Shown piece by piece: positions 43,343 to 55,300 of a DNA stretch of 64,000 nucleotides (its first letter is position 1; each line of letters begins with the position of its first letter). Source of the DNA: Rhodotorula mucilaginosa (taxonomy: Eukaryota > Basidiomycota > Microbotryomycetes > Sporidiobolales > Sporidiobolaceae); the NCBI GenBank assembly GCA_034406715.1, contig CP137880.1, positions 186,001-250,000 on the forward strand. Reading direction: 5' to 3'. Both the position numbers and the translations under genes were made by a program. The notes under the pieces are model-generated. The model searched no databases and was not told the origin of the DNA. It saw only the letters and a list, made by a program, of their open reading frames with translations.

Positions 43343-43990
43343 TTATTTCTTCGCGATTCTCGCGGGCATTCGGGGCCGAAAGCTGAAAGACGCCTCGAAG
43401 TTGATGAAGATCTCGATTTCGAGAATCTTGGCGGGCGAGGGGATCAAGCGGAAGGTGCTGAACCGTTGTCGGACGGTGTAAGAGTTGGGTAGGCCGAGAG
43501 GTTGCGCCAGGCTGTCGAGACCGGCGTTGCTCGAGAGGCGGAGCAGCAACAGCGCTGACTGGTAGTCGGCATCATTGAAAGATTTTGGCGTATACAACCC
43601 TTCATCGGCGTCACGGATCCGTTGCGACAGGAAGGAGAGTGACGAGTTTCTGAACCGTCGTACGATCGCCCCCGATCCGTCGGCATTGCGTATGCTCGAG
43701 GGCGGCCAGGAAAACGTCGATGTCTTGATCGGTCTGGTCACGTTTCCGAACTTTGCGGTCACTGTTCAAGCGCTGAAAGGAAGCGAAAGTCAGCTTGTGC
43801 AAGGCAAGGCGAAGCCATCATGCGAGAGTGTCGGAGAACCAGGGGAGCTTACCTGGAGTTTCTCGGCGTTTAGACTCGCGGCCTTGGCGAGCTCAGCGGC
43901 TACGACCGAGCGCACCGACCACAAGTTGCGACCGCGCCCTGCCGTCTTTGGTCGCGGCCGCGCGCCAACGTCTCGGTCGCCTCGAGCGTC
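43343..43990 (-). pseudogene. Possible gene fragment, unrecognised
   Basis: Three minus-strand blocks are protein-like. The first is NLWSVRSVVAAELAKAASLN, ending before a GTAAGC donor at about 43852. The second, phase-compatible after the intron ending near 43773, is QRLNSDRKVRKRDQTDQDID on to KLVTLLPVATD. The third, from about 43600 to 43345, contains YQSALLLLRLSSNAGLD then LAQPLGLPNSY. The second and third blocks do not join in frame with a canonical intron that I could find, and no ATG precedes the first. It may be a decayed gene or a real gene with a misread intron. No family is assigned. Confidence 0.3.
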
Positions 43991-44284
43991 ACGGGAGAAA
44001 GGAAAGCGGATTTGATAACAAGCAACACAAACGAAAAAACAACCCTGACATCACCATCATGCAACAACCCCTTCAAGCGCAGACCCCCTCCCATTCCTCC
44101 TCCTTTCACCTTACGTTTCCGCAGCCGTCGATCCCTCTTCCTCGTCCTCCTCCGCGGGTCCCGAAACATCCCCAGCCGCGCCACCATCTTGGTGATCATC
44201 ATCAGCTCCCGCCGCCGCCGTCGCGATCGCCCCGCCCCCCCTCAGCAAGCCCTCGATCCCTCCCATGCGGGGCACGTCCGCCAC

Positions 44285-47200
44285 CTATCGGAACCAGCCG
44301 CCCGGCCAGATCTCCGTCTGGCTCCTGCTCTTGCTACTGCCTCCTCCTCCTTCTCCGCCGTCCAGAACCTGACCTTGGCCTTGAGCCTGGCCGGCCGGCT
44401 TGGGCACGATGTGGCCGAACTCCGACGCCGACGCCGATGCCGACGGAGACGCCTGCTGCTGGTGCCGCTGCTGCTGTTGGTGGTAGTGGTGGTAATGCGG
44501 ATAACCCGACGATGACGACGACGACGAGGAAGCGTGAGGGTGTCCGGACTGGGTGGTCGTGGCGGAGGGCCAGTAACCCTGCTGCAGGGTTGGGAAGCTC
44601 GTTCCTCCCGCCCCCGGCGTCGTTGCGGCGATCACATTCCCCGGAAACGAAGGCAGCACAGTTGTTCTCCTGTCGATCCCTTGAGCTTGAACCGGAATCA
44701 CCGCCGCACTCGGTTGCGGCTGCTGTTGTGCCGCCAAACTCTGACGACCGCCGGCCGTCGTCGTCGTCGTCGTCGTCGACCCTCCTCCTTTCTTCTTCGC
44801 GACCATCTTCTTCAGCGCTTCGATGTCGTTCAGACTGTCGCGATGGAAGGTACCGCTCTCGTCTACGTAGGCGCGCCACGCATCGGCAGGTTGAGTAGCC
44901 GGATCGAGGACCTCTGCGAGCTCTTCCGGGTCTTTGATCGGTGAGAAACCGTACACGGCGAATTGACCTGTCCGTCGCGTCGACAGATCCCACACGTAAG
45001 CACCTGTGCCGTAGACCAACTCTTCCACGCACAGTCTAGTGAAAAGGAAGACGACAACATACGAATCAAAGCTTGCGGATTCTCGTGCGAAAACGTGCGC
45101 ATCAACGTCTGTTTGAGCATGGCGTCGCTCGCGCAACCGGTCTTGACCAATACTGCCGAGCCGTCCTTCCTGCGCCGTGTACTCCAAAGGCTTCAGTGTT
45201 TCTTCTCCTCGCAAGTTGTAGTGAGACCGGGTACATGGGCTAGACTTGGGGCAGAACGCACGACCAGGTAACGACGTTTCCGACCTCTTGAGGATTCTGG
45301 AGGAGCCAACGAGGCTTGTAGATGAAGGGCATGACTCCTTGAATCTGTGCAACATCAATGGAAAGAGCAATGAGCGTATGTTGAGCGACGTGGCCAACCT
45401 CGAAATTAAGGTGACTCGGCACAAGCGGCGCACCTGGTTGATCGAGTAGGCGTTCGCGGGAGTGGGCTTCCTCCCGCTCGGCTTCCTGACCTTTGATCCG
45501 CTTGTCGTCGACGTTGTTCCTCCTCCTCCCGAGCCCGAGGTGACGCGACTGGTCGCATCTTGCGCGTCGATCCGTCCTCGCTCAACAGGGACGACGACTG
45601 ATGAATAAAGCTTCGCCGCCCTCTTGCCTTGCGAGTACAAACTGCTGCCGGGAGCAGGGGCGTTGCGCGTGATCGAAGCGAGGTTCGACTGCGTCCGAAT
45701 CGGGACGGCGTCCCTTGTTTCTGCGGCTTTTGTCGAACGCGAGAGCAAAGGAGAAGAGGAAGGAGTGTTGCTGACGGACGTCGACACCGTTGTGGCGGCC
45801 GATGATGCAGGATCGGACCATTCTCCCTTGCTACCACGCAAGTTCGACAAGGCCGAAGAAGAGGCGGTGACGCGCGTGGACGGGCTCGAAGCGTCGTACC
45901 CGCGAGGTTGCGAGAACGGCAGACCTGGAGACGGCGACGGGTAGCGTTGTTCCTGTTGCTGTTGCTGCTGCGTCCAGTCGTAGACGTATCCCGGTACGCC
46001 ACCGTAGTGATACGACGACGAGGACGTCCGCTGGAGCAGCGACTCAGGCGAGTCGTAAATTGGGTGTGCTTGCCGTGCAGCAGCGCTTCCATTCTGCGAG
46101 GTCGAGTCCGCCGCTGCCGCGGGAGGAGGAGGGTAACCCTGCATGCTCGACTGAGCTCTCTGCTGCTCGTCCGCGACGTAGTACGCACTGCCCTTCCCTT
46201 GCCACTGGGACGGCGTCATCGCGGTCGTGCCCGCGCGGCCTGAGAAGGTCGACGTCCCGCCGCCCGTCGTCGTTGTCGTTTGCAGGCGGAGCAGCGGCGT
46301 ATTCGCATCACCGTACGGGTACGCTGCACCGGGCGGAACAATGGACGAGTTAAACTCGTAAGACGGCGGGAGCGATGCGCCGATTGAGAGGCGAGTGCGA
46401 GCAGGATCTTGACCCCCCACAATCCGCACCACCTCTTGCGCGGGCAGCGAGTAGAGGTTCGCTTCGCGGTCCTGACGCCATTCTTCTGAGGCTCCATGGA
46501 CTGGCTTCACGGTCGTCGGAGCCTCGCTGCCGACGTCACCGGGGGCGTGTTCGTCCGTGCGGCGGCGTTGACTCGCCGGCTCGAGGTCTTCGTCTCCTTC
46601 GTCGTGGCTTCGAGGCAAGTCTGCGAAGCCTGCGACTGCCTTCCTGCCTGGATGCACGCCTCTGCCGGCTGCGTCCGTCGAGCTGTGGGTGGTCGCGCCT
46701 GCTTCTGCCGAGCGAGCCCGCTTGAGCAACGCGGGCTGCCACTGCCAATGGCGTGCTGTCTGAACCGCCTGCTCGTCCTCGGCAGCGCACTCCCAGTCCG
46801 AGTCGGTGGCGGGATCGGTCGGGGAGACAAAATCGCTGGCTCGCGCTCCGCCCCCACCACCGTCCGGTCCCTCCTGCGGACTCGCATCGAGACGGCGTTC
46901 GTCGCGGCGGTGTGTCTCGCGATTCTCGTCGAGAGCTGCTCCCTTTTCCGCCTCTGACGATGACGCTCCCGTGTCCGGACCGTTCGCGGCCGTCCACCTC
47001 GCAAAGAGCTTGTCACGCGGGATCGCAAAGACGGACACGACTGGACTGGTCGTCTGCTTTGCGTCGGCATTGACGCCGTCGGAATCTGCCGGATCTGTCG
47101 ATACTTGATGAGCTTCGGCGTCGGCAGAGTCACGGAGGCGTTGGCGTTGGGCAGTAGCGGTCGACGATGACGGTTCGGGAACGTCACGCCCAGTTCGAAT

Positions 47201-47434
47201 GCCGCCCTCTGCCGCAGAACTTGTAGCCTCCTTGGCCGAATCGAGCGAGTCGATGGCTCTTGATCGTGCTGCGGTGGCCCGCCGCTCTTCTCCGTGTCGG
47301 TCCGAGGGTGCTGCCGAGTGGAAGAGTGCCAAATCGAGCTGCGACGGGTGGTTTGCATGCCCGCTCAAGCCCGCTGTCCCCTCGCTCGGGGAGAGAGAGC
47401 GTCCGTTGCCGTCTTCTGGGCGCTCGGGCTGCAT
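44285..47434 (-). CDS. Large low-complexity protein with a short conserved-looking core
   Basis: Start ATG at 47434 (MQPERPEDGNGRSLSP). The first about 680 residues are disordered and rich in Ser, Ala, Gly and Gln, including a Gln run (DWTQQQQQQEQR) and a possible basic nuclear signal (KVRKPSGRKPTPAN). Then comes a region interrupted by introns: NAYSINQ, then GVMPFIYKPRWLLQNPQEVG, then ILVKTGCASDAMLKQTLMRT with FSHENPQAL, and after another intron VEELVYGTGAYVWDLSTRRT, FAVYGFSPIKDPEELAE. This core reads like a real folded domain. The tail is again Ser/His/Gln-rich and ends IWPGGWFR. I have only a vague impression that the core recalls the basidiomycete developmental regulator Clp1, and I do not claim it. 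Simple frame reading runs straight through the introns, so the true splice sites in 45040-45420 need checking. Confidence 0.6.
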   Translation of the reverse strand: MQPERPEDGNGRSLSPSEGTAGLSGHANHPSQLDLALFHSAAPSDRHGEERRATAARSRAIDSLDSAKEATSSAAEGGIRTGRDVPEPSSSTATAQRQRLRDSADAEAHQVSTDPADSDGVNADAKQTTSPVVSVFAIPRDKLFARWTAANGPDTGASSSEAEKGAALDENRETHRRDERRLDASPQEGPDGGGGGARASDFVSPTDPATDSDWECAAEDEQAVQTARHWQWQPALLKRARSAEAGATTHSSTDAAGRGVHPGRKAVAGFADLPRSHDEGDEDLEPASQRRRTDEHAPGDVGSEAPTTVKPVHGASEEWRQDREANLYSLPAQEVVRIVGGQDPARTRLSIGASLPPSYEFNSSIVPPGAAYPYGDANTPLLRLQTTTTTGGGTSTFSGRAGTTAMTPSQWQGKGSAYYVADEQQRAQSSMQGYPPPPAAAADSTSQNGSAAARQAHPIYDSPESLLQRTSSSSYHYGGVPGYVYDWTQQQQQQEQRYPSPSPGLPFSQPRGYDASSPSTRVTASSSALSNLRGSKGEWSDPASSAATTVSTSVSNTPSSSPLLSRSTKAAETRDAVPIRTQSNLASITRNAPAPGSSLYSQGKRAAKLYSSVVVPVERGRIDAQDATSRVTSGSGGGGTTSTTSGSKVRKPSGRKPTPANAYSINQVRRLCRVTLISRLATSLNIRSLLFPLMLHRFKESCPSSTSLVGSSRILKRSETSLPGRAFCPKSSPCTRSHYNLRGEETLKPLEYTAQEGRLGSIGQDRLRERRHAQTDVDAHVFARESASFDSYVVVFLFTRLCVEELVYGTGAYVWDLSTRRTGQFAVYGFSPIKDPEELAEVLDPATQPADAWRAYVDESGTFHRDSLNDIEALKKMVAKKKGGGSTTTTTTTAGGRQSLAAQQQPQPSAAVIPVQAQGIDRRTTVLPSFPGNVIAATTPGAGGTSFPTLQQGYWPSATTTQSGHPHASSSSSSSSGYPHYHHYHQQQQRHQQQASPSASASASEFGHIVPKPAGQAQGQGQVLDGGEGGGGSSKSRSQTEIWPGGWFR

Positions 47435-48283
47435 CACGGAGGCTGTTTGCGCTAGGAGCTGTCTGTGTTCGGCGCCGAGGGATGCGACGCGGCAAGCGAA
47501 GGGAGGGAGATGAAGGCCGCTCAGGCGTTAGCACGTTCAAGGTCGCGTCCTGCCTTGTACCGGACAGTGGAGGAGGCAATAGAAACTGTAGTGGTTCCAT
47601 GTTAGACAGTGCATCCTCTACCTCACACCTTCATTCGTTGCCTGTCCGTCTTCTGCGAGTCGCCTGGTCGCAATTCCGTCGGTAGCACCATCACCCTGGC
47701 CCTCCGCTACATACTGAGGCGTTCGGACCAGCTTGCTTGTCTTTATGTAAAGCTACAGCCCCAAAGCCTACACAAGTCCGGCCATAGGCTGTGCTCTGTC
47801 CGTCCGCGGACTTCCCGAAGCAGGAACCTCGCTTGCTTCGCCACCTCAACTCGGCTTTCAGGTTTTATCGCGGCTGCGGCTGTCTTGAACATTCGGATGG
47901 TTCCGCTCTCGACTCTCTTGCCGTATCCGTACCGAGTCCGCGCTGGCCGTGACTTGGAATCGCTGCACTCGCTCGTTTGGGCGAGCTTCTCTCCTTTACT
48001 CCCTCTTGCATACAGCAGGTGGCCTCGCAGCCGGTTCGCCTTGTCAATACTCCGTAGAGCATCCTTTGTCCTCTATCCACTAAACATGCGATCGCTACGT
48101 CTGTAATCCGAAGCCTACTGATGGACGCGAGAGGCGAGCCGAAAACGTATTGGACAACAGGATGAGGACGTGAAGACGTCGAGGTCAGAAGCGCTGGGGA
48201 AACGGAATGCAATAGACTGTCAAAGAGAGAGGGAGAGGGAAAGAGCGAACTGCCGCGGCGAGGAACGGGTGTTCGACGCGTGA
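47435..48283. other. Intergenic region, nothing coding supported
   Basis: 849 bp between the importin stop and the start of the low-complexity gene, both on the minus strand. Open frames here (for example plus 47609-48106) start at non-ATG codons and have no protein-like features. A purine run (48220-48250, agagagggagaggg) lies just beyond the importin stop. Confidence 0.35.
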
Positions 48284-51200
48284 TCAGGTTATGCTAGGAA
48301 CGAGTCTGCCCTGCTTGAGCTTTTTCGGCTGCGTCGCGGCGAGAGCCTCGACGATCTCAAACGCCTTGGCCATGTCCTCGGTGTTGTTCTCGGCGCACTC
48401 GTTCGGGCAGAAGATGTCCGAGTCGTCTGCCGCGCGTGTCGACTCAAGCGCCTTGGCAAAGACGGCGAGGATGTAGTCGAGCGAGCCGCAGATGATCGGG
48501 TTCTGCTGCTGCAGGGGGGGACGAAGCGTTGAACACCCCCTCGGTCTCGGCCATGTCTCGTCGGAGCGGCACAGCCTGGAGGAGGACGGGAGGACCTGCT
48601 TGAGCGGGACGGCCTGCTGAATCTCGGTAATCAACCGAGCGACGGCACCGCAGGCACTGTCGATCGCGTCCTCGTGCTTGGCTTGGCCTGTCGAAGGACG
48701 GCCAAAGAACCGTTGCCGGGCGCTGCCCGCGAGGTATCGCGGGGAAAGGACGGTTGATGAGTGGTAGACCAGCAAATTGGTCGCGAACGCAGCGTTCTAC
48801 TGCACTTTGGGCTCCGGGTCGGACAGCGCCTGGACAAAGAGCAGGAAGAAGCGGCCGGTGAACCGGGTGATGGCACTCTCTATGCCGTTGACGATCTCGG
48901 CGAGCGAAGCGATCGCGGTCGAGCGGTCGGTGGTCGAACGCGCCGGGTCGTAGTACTCGACCATGTCGGGCAGGAAGCCCGAGAAGAGCGGCGCAAAGTC
49001 GGCACCGAGGGTGGTCGCGAGGGTACCGACGAGGTCGGCCGCCGCACCGATGAGCGCAGCGTCGTACTTGGACTGGTCGGCGCCTGCCTGTTGATCCCGC
49101 TCGTCGTCCTCTTCCTCATTGTCGTCGAGCTAGCACGCCGCCTTCCGCTGCAAGATCTTGGAGACCTCTTTGCAGACCGGCCGAACGTACTCGGGCACGA
49201 TCAACGCCGGACCGACGCTCATGAGCGCGGCCGAGAACGAGTTGCATAGCTCGTTGCTGGCGTCGCGCTCGTCCTCCGAGACCCACATCTCGACGATGGG
49301 CGGCACAACGACCTTGACGAGCTGCTTCACGTCCGGGCCGAGCGAGTTGCCCTGCGCGCCCTTGGTTCACTTGGGCGGCTCCGTGACGCGGTTCAGAGTG
49401 GCGACGAATCCGAGGAGGGAAGCGACCGAGCTCCTCCGAATCCCGTCGTGCTAGGTGTGGTCGAGACCGGGCAGGAGAGCCTTGACCGATGCCTCGACGT
49501 ACGGCAGGAAGGCCTTGCCAGTGTGGTCAAACACCTCGGTGAGGGTGTCGGCGGCGCACTCCTTCTCGATCGCAAACTGAGTCGAGGCCTTGAAGAAGGC
49601 GTCTTCGTCGTCCGAGTTGATGTCCTCGTCAATGTCTTCAAAGTCGCCGTCCTCGGCGTCTCCGTCAACACCGGTCGTAAAGTCGGCGGCGGCGTCACCT
49701 CCGAGGAACTCGGCCGCGTCGGCCTCTTCCTGCGCGATGGCGGCGAGGAGGATCGGCATGACGATGGGGAGGTACTGCGCAAACTCGTCGCGGTACACGC
49801 GCGAGATGACGGCAAAGAAGATGTACGAGCACTCCTTCAGGTTCGGGGCGTTCTCGATCCCGACGGCGGCGATCGCCTGCTGCATCAGCGGGCCGTAGTA
49901 CGGGCGGAACTGCTCGGCGCCGACCGCCTCGGCGAGGGTGCCGACCGTGTCCTGCGAGACGCCGCGGAGGTCGAGCTCCTCGCCCTCCGTGGTGAGCTGG
50001 ATGCAGTGGACGAGGCGCTGCATGACGGCGTCAAAGTACGGCGCAAACTTGGTCTTGGACGCGTGAGCGGCGGAACCGATCGCGCCGACGACGGTGGCCT
50101 TGAGCGAGAGCGGGGCCGAGTCGAGCAGCTGGACGAGCGCGTCCATGAGGGAAGGGATGTACGGCTCGATGTCGCTGCCAAGCACCTCGAGGAGGCAGTC
50201 GAGCGCGACGCAGGCCTGGCGCTGGGTCTCGGCATCGCCCATGAGCTTCGAGATGAGCGTCAACAGCATCGCGTGCTGCTTGGCGCACTCCTCCTCGAGG
50301 ACCTCGCAGAGGCATCCGAGCGCCGTGCACGCCGCCTTCCGGACAATGACCTCGGGGTACTCGAGCCCGTTCTGTATCAACGGCCACATGCTGTCGAGGT
50401 GCGGCTGAAGGAAGAGCGAGCATCCCTCGACGACGCCGAACGCCATGATGGCGCTCTTGTACAGGTTGGGGTCGGGCGAAGCCGAGAGCGCACGGACTTG
50501 CTCAAACAGGGGCGGGAAGACCTGCGTCGGTGGGAGGCTTGTCGCCAGCGAGTCGATGACGTGGAAAGCGGTACGTGACGGCGCGTCGTCTTCGATGTCG
50601 GTCGGTTCCGGCACGGCGCCGATCGGGAGCAGGGCAGTGATGATCGAGCCGGTGAGGTTGAGCTGCTGGATGTGGCTCCTCTTAGGACGGACGACGAAGA
50701 GGAGCGCGTTCAGGCACATGATGCGGAGGTCGTTGTCGTACGCGAGGTTACCGGCCGACCGCAGCAGGAACTCGATCAGCCTCGTGATGTGCGGAGTGAT
50801 GATGGGGCATTCCTGCGGGTGGAGACGTCGTCAGTCCCCTGTCTCCGCACATCTCGAGAGAATGTGGAGTCGGACGCACAGAAAGGCTGATGGTGTCGAA
50901 GAATTCAAAGATCGACTTGGCCGCCGGCTCGTCGTTTGCCTCGAGCGCCTGCTGGAGAACCTGAACCACAGCCGGAATCATGCTCTGGAGCGTAGTCTGC
51001 CGATTACCAGACAGACGCGTCAGCTTTCGGAAGCTTGGGAAATGCCACCAGAGACGTCAGTCCACTCACAATCTCGTGCTCCTCGCCCGGCTCGACGTAT
51101 TCGGCCAATTTGCCGAGCGACCTGACACTCTATGTCCGGACCGTCAGACTCTCCGGGTCTGCGACCGTCTTGCCGAGCAACTGCAACAACGCCGGGATCT

Positions 51201-52083
51201 GGTTCGAAGGCTTGTCGCCGGCGCTGGTCGGGGCGATCGCGATCGAGTCGAGGAGCATGAAGGTGGTTTGGAGGGCGACTTCGCGGTGCGAGGCGGTGCT
51301 GGACGAGGCCATGTTCCACAACCAGGGGAGGAGTTCGGGCCAGACTCCCTTGTCGAGTTCGAAGCGGGCAATGGTCGAAACGAGGCGGGCAGACGCTGTC
51401 CGGGCCTGAGAGCTGCAGGCAGCGGCGGCGCAAATTAGTACCTGGGGCGGGCGCGCGACTGCGAAATAAGAGAACTCACTTGGTCTCGGAGAGGAGAAAG
51501 TCAAGGAGGCGGGCCTTGAGGGCGGCGCGGACCTCTTGCGGCTGCGCGAGCCACTGCTTGTGCTTCTTGGCGGAAACACGCTTGCGGAGCTCGACGAGCG
51601 CGAGTTGCCGGATCTGGAGCGCGCAGATTCTGTTTGTCAGCTACAGGATCCTCTCCCGAGGCCTTGACGTGGCAGCAGCGTCTGGCTGGCGTACGCCAGC
51701 TAGAGGTCGCGTCGTCGTTGACATCGGGGAAAGGAGGGCTGCTCACTCCGGCGTTGGCACCGCTGGTGGCGATCTCGAACAAGGCGGGCACACATCGTGC
51801 GTCGGTGTAGAAGGTCGTGTTCAATTGGACAGTGGCCTGTACATGAGGACGCGCAGTAGGGACGATCAGCTCTCGTCGCTCGGCAATCGGTCGTCGTCAC
51901 GAGGAAAGACCACGCACCGCCTTGATGACCTGCGTGTCGGGAGCAATGGTCTGCTCGAGGGTCGCAAAGAGCAACTGGGTGAATTGTTGCTGTGTAGAGA
52001 GAGATTTGGGCGAGAGTGAACAACAGGTGCCTTGTGAATGAAAGAGTTGGCCGCAAAGAGTTGAGGGAACGTACATCCGCCAT
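48284..52083 (-). CDS. Karyopherin beta, importin-4/Kap123 type, with in-frame stops
   Basis: Kap123/importin-4 carries ribosomal proteins and histones into the nucleus. The start MAD at 52083 joins QQFTQLLFATLEQTIAPDTQ; HEAT repeats run through the whole gene (for example VIVRKAACTALGCLCEVLEE, ALVQLLDSAPLSLKATVVGA) with an acidic loop (DIDEDINSDDEDAFF). The conserved C-terminal half is clear (ILQRKAAC, FAPLFSGFLPDMVEYY, NPIICGSLDYILAVFAKALE). Yet the minus-strand frame is cut by stops at 51130-51132, 49451-49453, 49367-49369, 49130-49132 and 48797-48799, the last four all in one frame with good homology on both sides. Two frame changes follow, near 48590 and at the seven-G run 48514-48520. 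By memory of human importin-4, the fourth stop replaces a Gln and the fifth a Ser. The result is either a decayed copy or consensus error. Confidence 0.85.
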
Positions 52084-52322
52084 GATGCTCGAGGTCAGAC
52101 GGCGAGTCAGTTCTCTCATGGCTGCTGCTGGCCTGTCGGATCTCGTGCGAGTGTAGCGAGTTCAAAGTCAAAGTCGCGTCGAACCGAAAGAACCAGATCC
52201 GGGCTTCGGGACCGTTACCGTCTGAGCACAAGAAGCGCCGTACGCCATCTTTCTGGTACCGACAATCACGCAGCCGGATACTGTACGTTGCAAATGTCGA
52301 GATAATTTCGTCTAGGTTGCTC

Positions 52323-55300
52323 TTACTCCTTGCCACCAGCAGCCAACAACGTCTCTTTGACCGCCGACTTCGCGGCCTTTACCGCCGCCATCGCCTCCTC
52401 AACCTCAACCTGGAGTGCGTCGAGCCGTCGCCGGAGCGAGGCGACTTCGGCCGGATTTCCGCGTTGAGTCCACCGCTCGTCCGTCATGTCGAGGAGGGGC
52501 GGCAGGTCGGACATTGCCTTGCGGAATTCCATATCCGAGCGCAGACTCAGCCATTCACTCCTCGAGAACTTGCACAGCAAGTTCTCGAGGAGAGTCGGCG
52601 ACAGTTTGATCCCGGCAGCATCGAACAGCTGCGCGATCCCGACTGGTCAGCATCCGCTTGTTCGACTTGTCGGCATCTCGCCCGCTCCACTGAATGTTTG
52701 CAACGCACCTGTTGTACATCGTGGCGAAGCGCATCGCGGAACAGAACCGAGAACGTCCTGAAAGCATCCGCTGTTGAACACTTCGGGAGTGTCGCGCCGG
52801 TCGAGGTCGTGCCGCCGCGATCTCGACGGAAGCCCAACTCCCACAGACCGTTCGCCGCGCCGAGGTTGAGCCCCTCCACCAGGTCGGCAAACTCGTCCTC
52901 GTTCGGCCACGCGACAAGCCCGAGACGCGCGAGGTCCGCTGTGACGTGTAAAATAAAGTCAGCTTTGCATCTCTGCGGGTTCCCGGTAAAGGCGGATGTC
53001 ATTCACTCGCGACATGCAACGAAGACAGATTCCCGGCCAACATTGGGAACACCGGTTCGGTGCCCGAGCTGATGCTGTTCTTGGGCGCCTCCTCAGGTGG
53101 TCCCGCGTCGCGCCCGTCGTCCGGCGTTTCGCCGGCGAGGTCGCGCTGTTTTTTCTCGCGCCTCTGCCGAAGTCGCCGCTGGTCGTAGCTCTCGCCTCGT
53201 TCGGCAATGAAGGTCTTTGGGACCCGCTCCTTCCGGAGCAGTAGCGCGACAGACTCGTAGGAAGGGAGTGGCGAGTCCTGGTCGCTCGCGAGACCCCCGA
53301 GCTCTTCGACAAGCCACTCGATATGTCGCCCGTACGACCACACGTGGAATACGTCGAAGTCGGACCAGGAACCGTACGCGCAGCCGTTCGTCCAGGCGCG
53401 AGTCGGTCCGTCACATCTCGCATGCAGCGCAGCGACTTCGGGCTCGCCAAGCCATTGGAAAAAGTCTGCTGAATTTTTCCATCCCGCGCTCGGTATCTTG
53501 TCGTACACCTCGCGTGTTGAACCAACGAGGGCGCCACGCAGGCACGCGACGGTGAACGCTCGACGAACGTAGCCGTCATGGTCGGACGGCGACGTGTCTT
53601 TGTTCCGCAGGTCGACATTGGGGAGCGGAGCCAGGTCGGGAGGAGCGTACATGGTGATCTCGTGTCCGTCCTTGAGCCACATGCCCTGGAGGCCATGGCC
53701 AAGGACAGTCAATGTCACATGCCAAGACAGCGAGAGAGAGGGAATCACTTCGTGCTCACCCAGTCGAAGCCGTGTCCCGTCAGCTTTTCCTGCAACCCGT
53801 CGTAGATCTTGCGCCCGGACTCTGTCGCGAGCAGTGCCGTCTGTCGACTCGAGAGCGTTGCGCATTTGCGCGGGTCGACAGGGAAATGCTCCGGGTGTTG
53901 TTCCATGCCGATGAAAAGGGACGAGGTGAAGACGGTGGCGAGCTGAGGGAGCAGTGCATCACTTGTCAGCAAGTCGAGGCCGTGTTTGTCATCAACTTGC
54001 TCCGTCGCTCACCCAGTCGAGGCTCTCTGCGCAGTGGTCGAGCAGGTCCAGCTTCGCCTCTGTCGATTTCCGCTCGCTCAGCAGCTTCCGCAGTTCTTTT
54101 ACCGCCTGTCGTAGGACTTTGTCCGCTTCGGCGACTGCGCCCTTTGCGCCCTTTGCCTCGATACGCATCTTCCGCGCCTCTGCTAAGGCTTCGCTGACCA
54201 GTCGCTGCATCTCTTCGTCCGGCACGAATGTCGGATCCGCTTCAGGGTCGTCGTTGTCCTCGTCGGACTCGTCCTCTGCGCCGCCGCCGTCCGACTCGTC
54301 GGCACGTTCGCCTCCTCCGACCACATCGCGACTTTGGTCTGAGCCTGATGTCCCAACGTGACGAGAGTCGAGGTCCGCTTCCAGCGGGTATTCGATCTGG
54401 GCAGCATTCGTGGCGCAAATGGCGGCGCAGGCGAGCGCCAGTCGCGGATCGCTCGAGCAGATGGCCTGCAACCTGGAGTTGGCTGCCTTGACCGTGTCCG
54501 AGTTCAGGTACGCGGCGATGGGTCCAGCCCAGTGCGAGAGTCGCTTCGTATCGCACGCCGGCGTGTCGTCTCGTCGACTCGCCCGTTCGAAACCGTTCGG
54601 ATGACGCAGCGCCTGCTGCACTGGGTCGAGCAGGAACACGGACATTGAGCCGGCGGCACAGCCGAACATGGTTGCCAGACCGAGTCGGTAGTGCAGCTGC
54701 TGGAGGAACCGCGTCGTCGTTTCGAGAACCGACGATCCCTTCACTTGCAATAGTGCGGGTATCTTGATCGACCGAGGCGACTCGTCCGGCTGCGAGTCCG
54801 GCGCGTCGAGTTCGGAACGGTCCAGCATGTCGAGAATGCTGAGATCGAGGATGAGATGGGCAAGCGCGAATTGCTCCTTTGCCGTGCGCGCACCCGCTCG
54901 CGCCTCCGTGGTGTTCCGAGTTCCGCCTCTTTGCGGCCGCACCGCCGGTCGCCCTGGCTTCTGCACTCTCCACTGCTTTGAGCTGCCCTCCTTGTCGCTC
55001 TGGAACGAAGCCGCCTGCTCTGCTCCGTAGAAGTAGTCTGCGACGGCTCTTTCTCGTCCAGCGAGAGCGGCGCCTCCGTTGCGCGCCGACTGGATGCGCT
55101 CCGCACCGTTGTTTGCCGCTGGCCAGAGCACGGTCCATACATGCTGTGCAAGACGCAACGCAACTCCGAGAGCGCACGCGGTCACGAGCGTCCTCATGGA
55201 CGTTGAGACGTCAAAGATCGAGTTCATCGTCGCGAGTGCGAGCCCGATCTCGTTCGACGTCGATCCGCCAGGCTGAGCCGATGCAGCTTGGGCGGCATTC

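Noticed and set aside
47609-48106. Plus-strand open frame of 165 codons in the intergenic region
   Set aside because: It begins at GTG, has no ATG in a useful position and no protein-like features.
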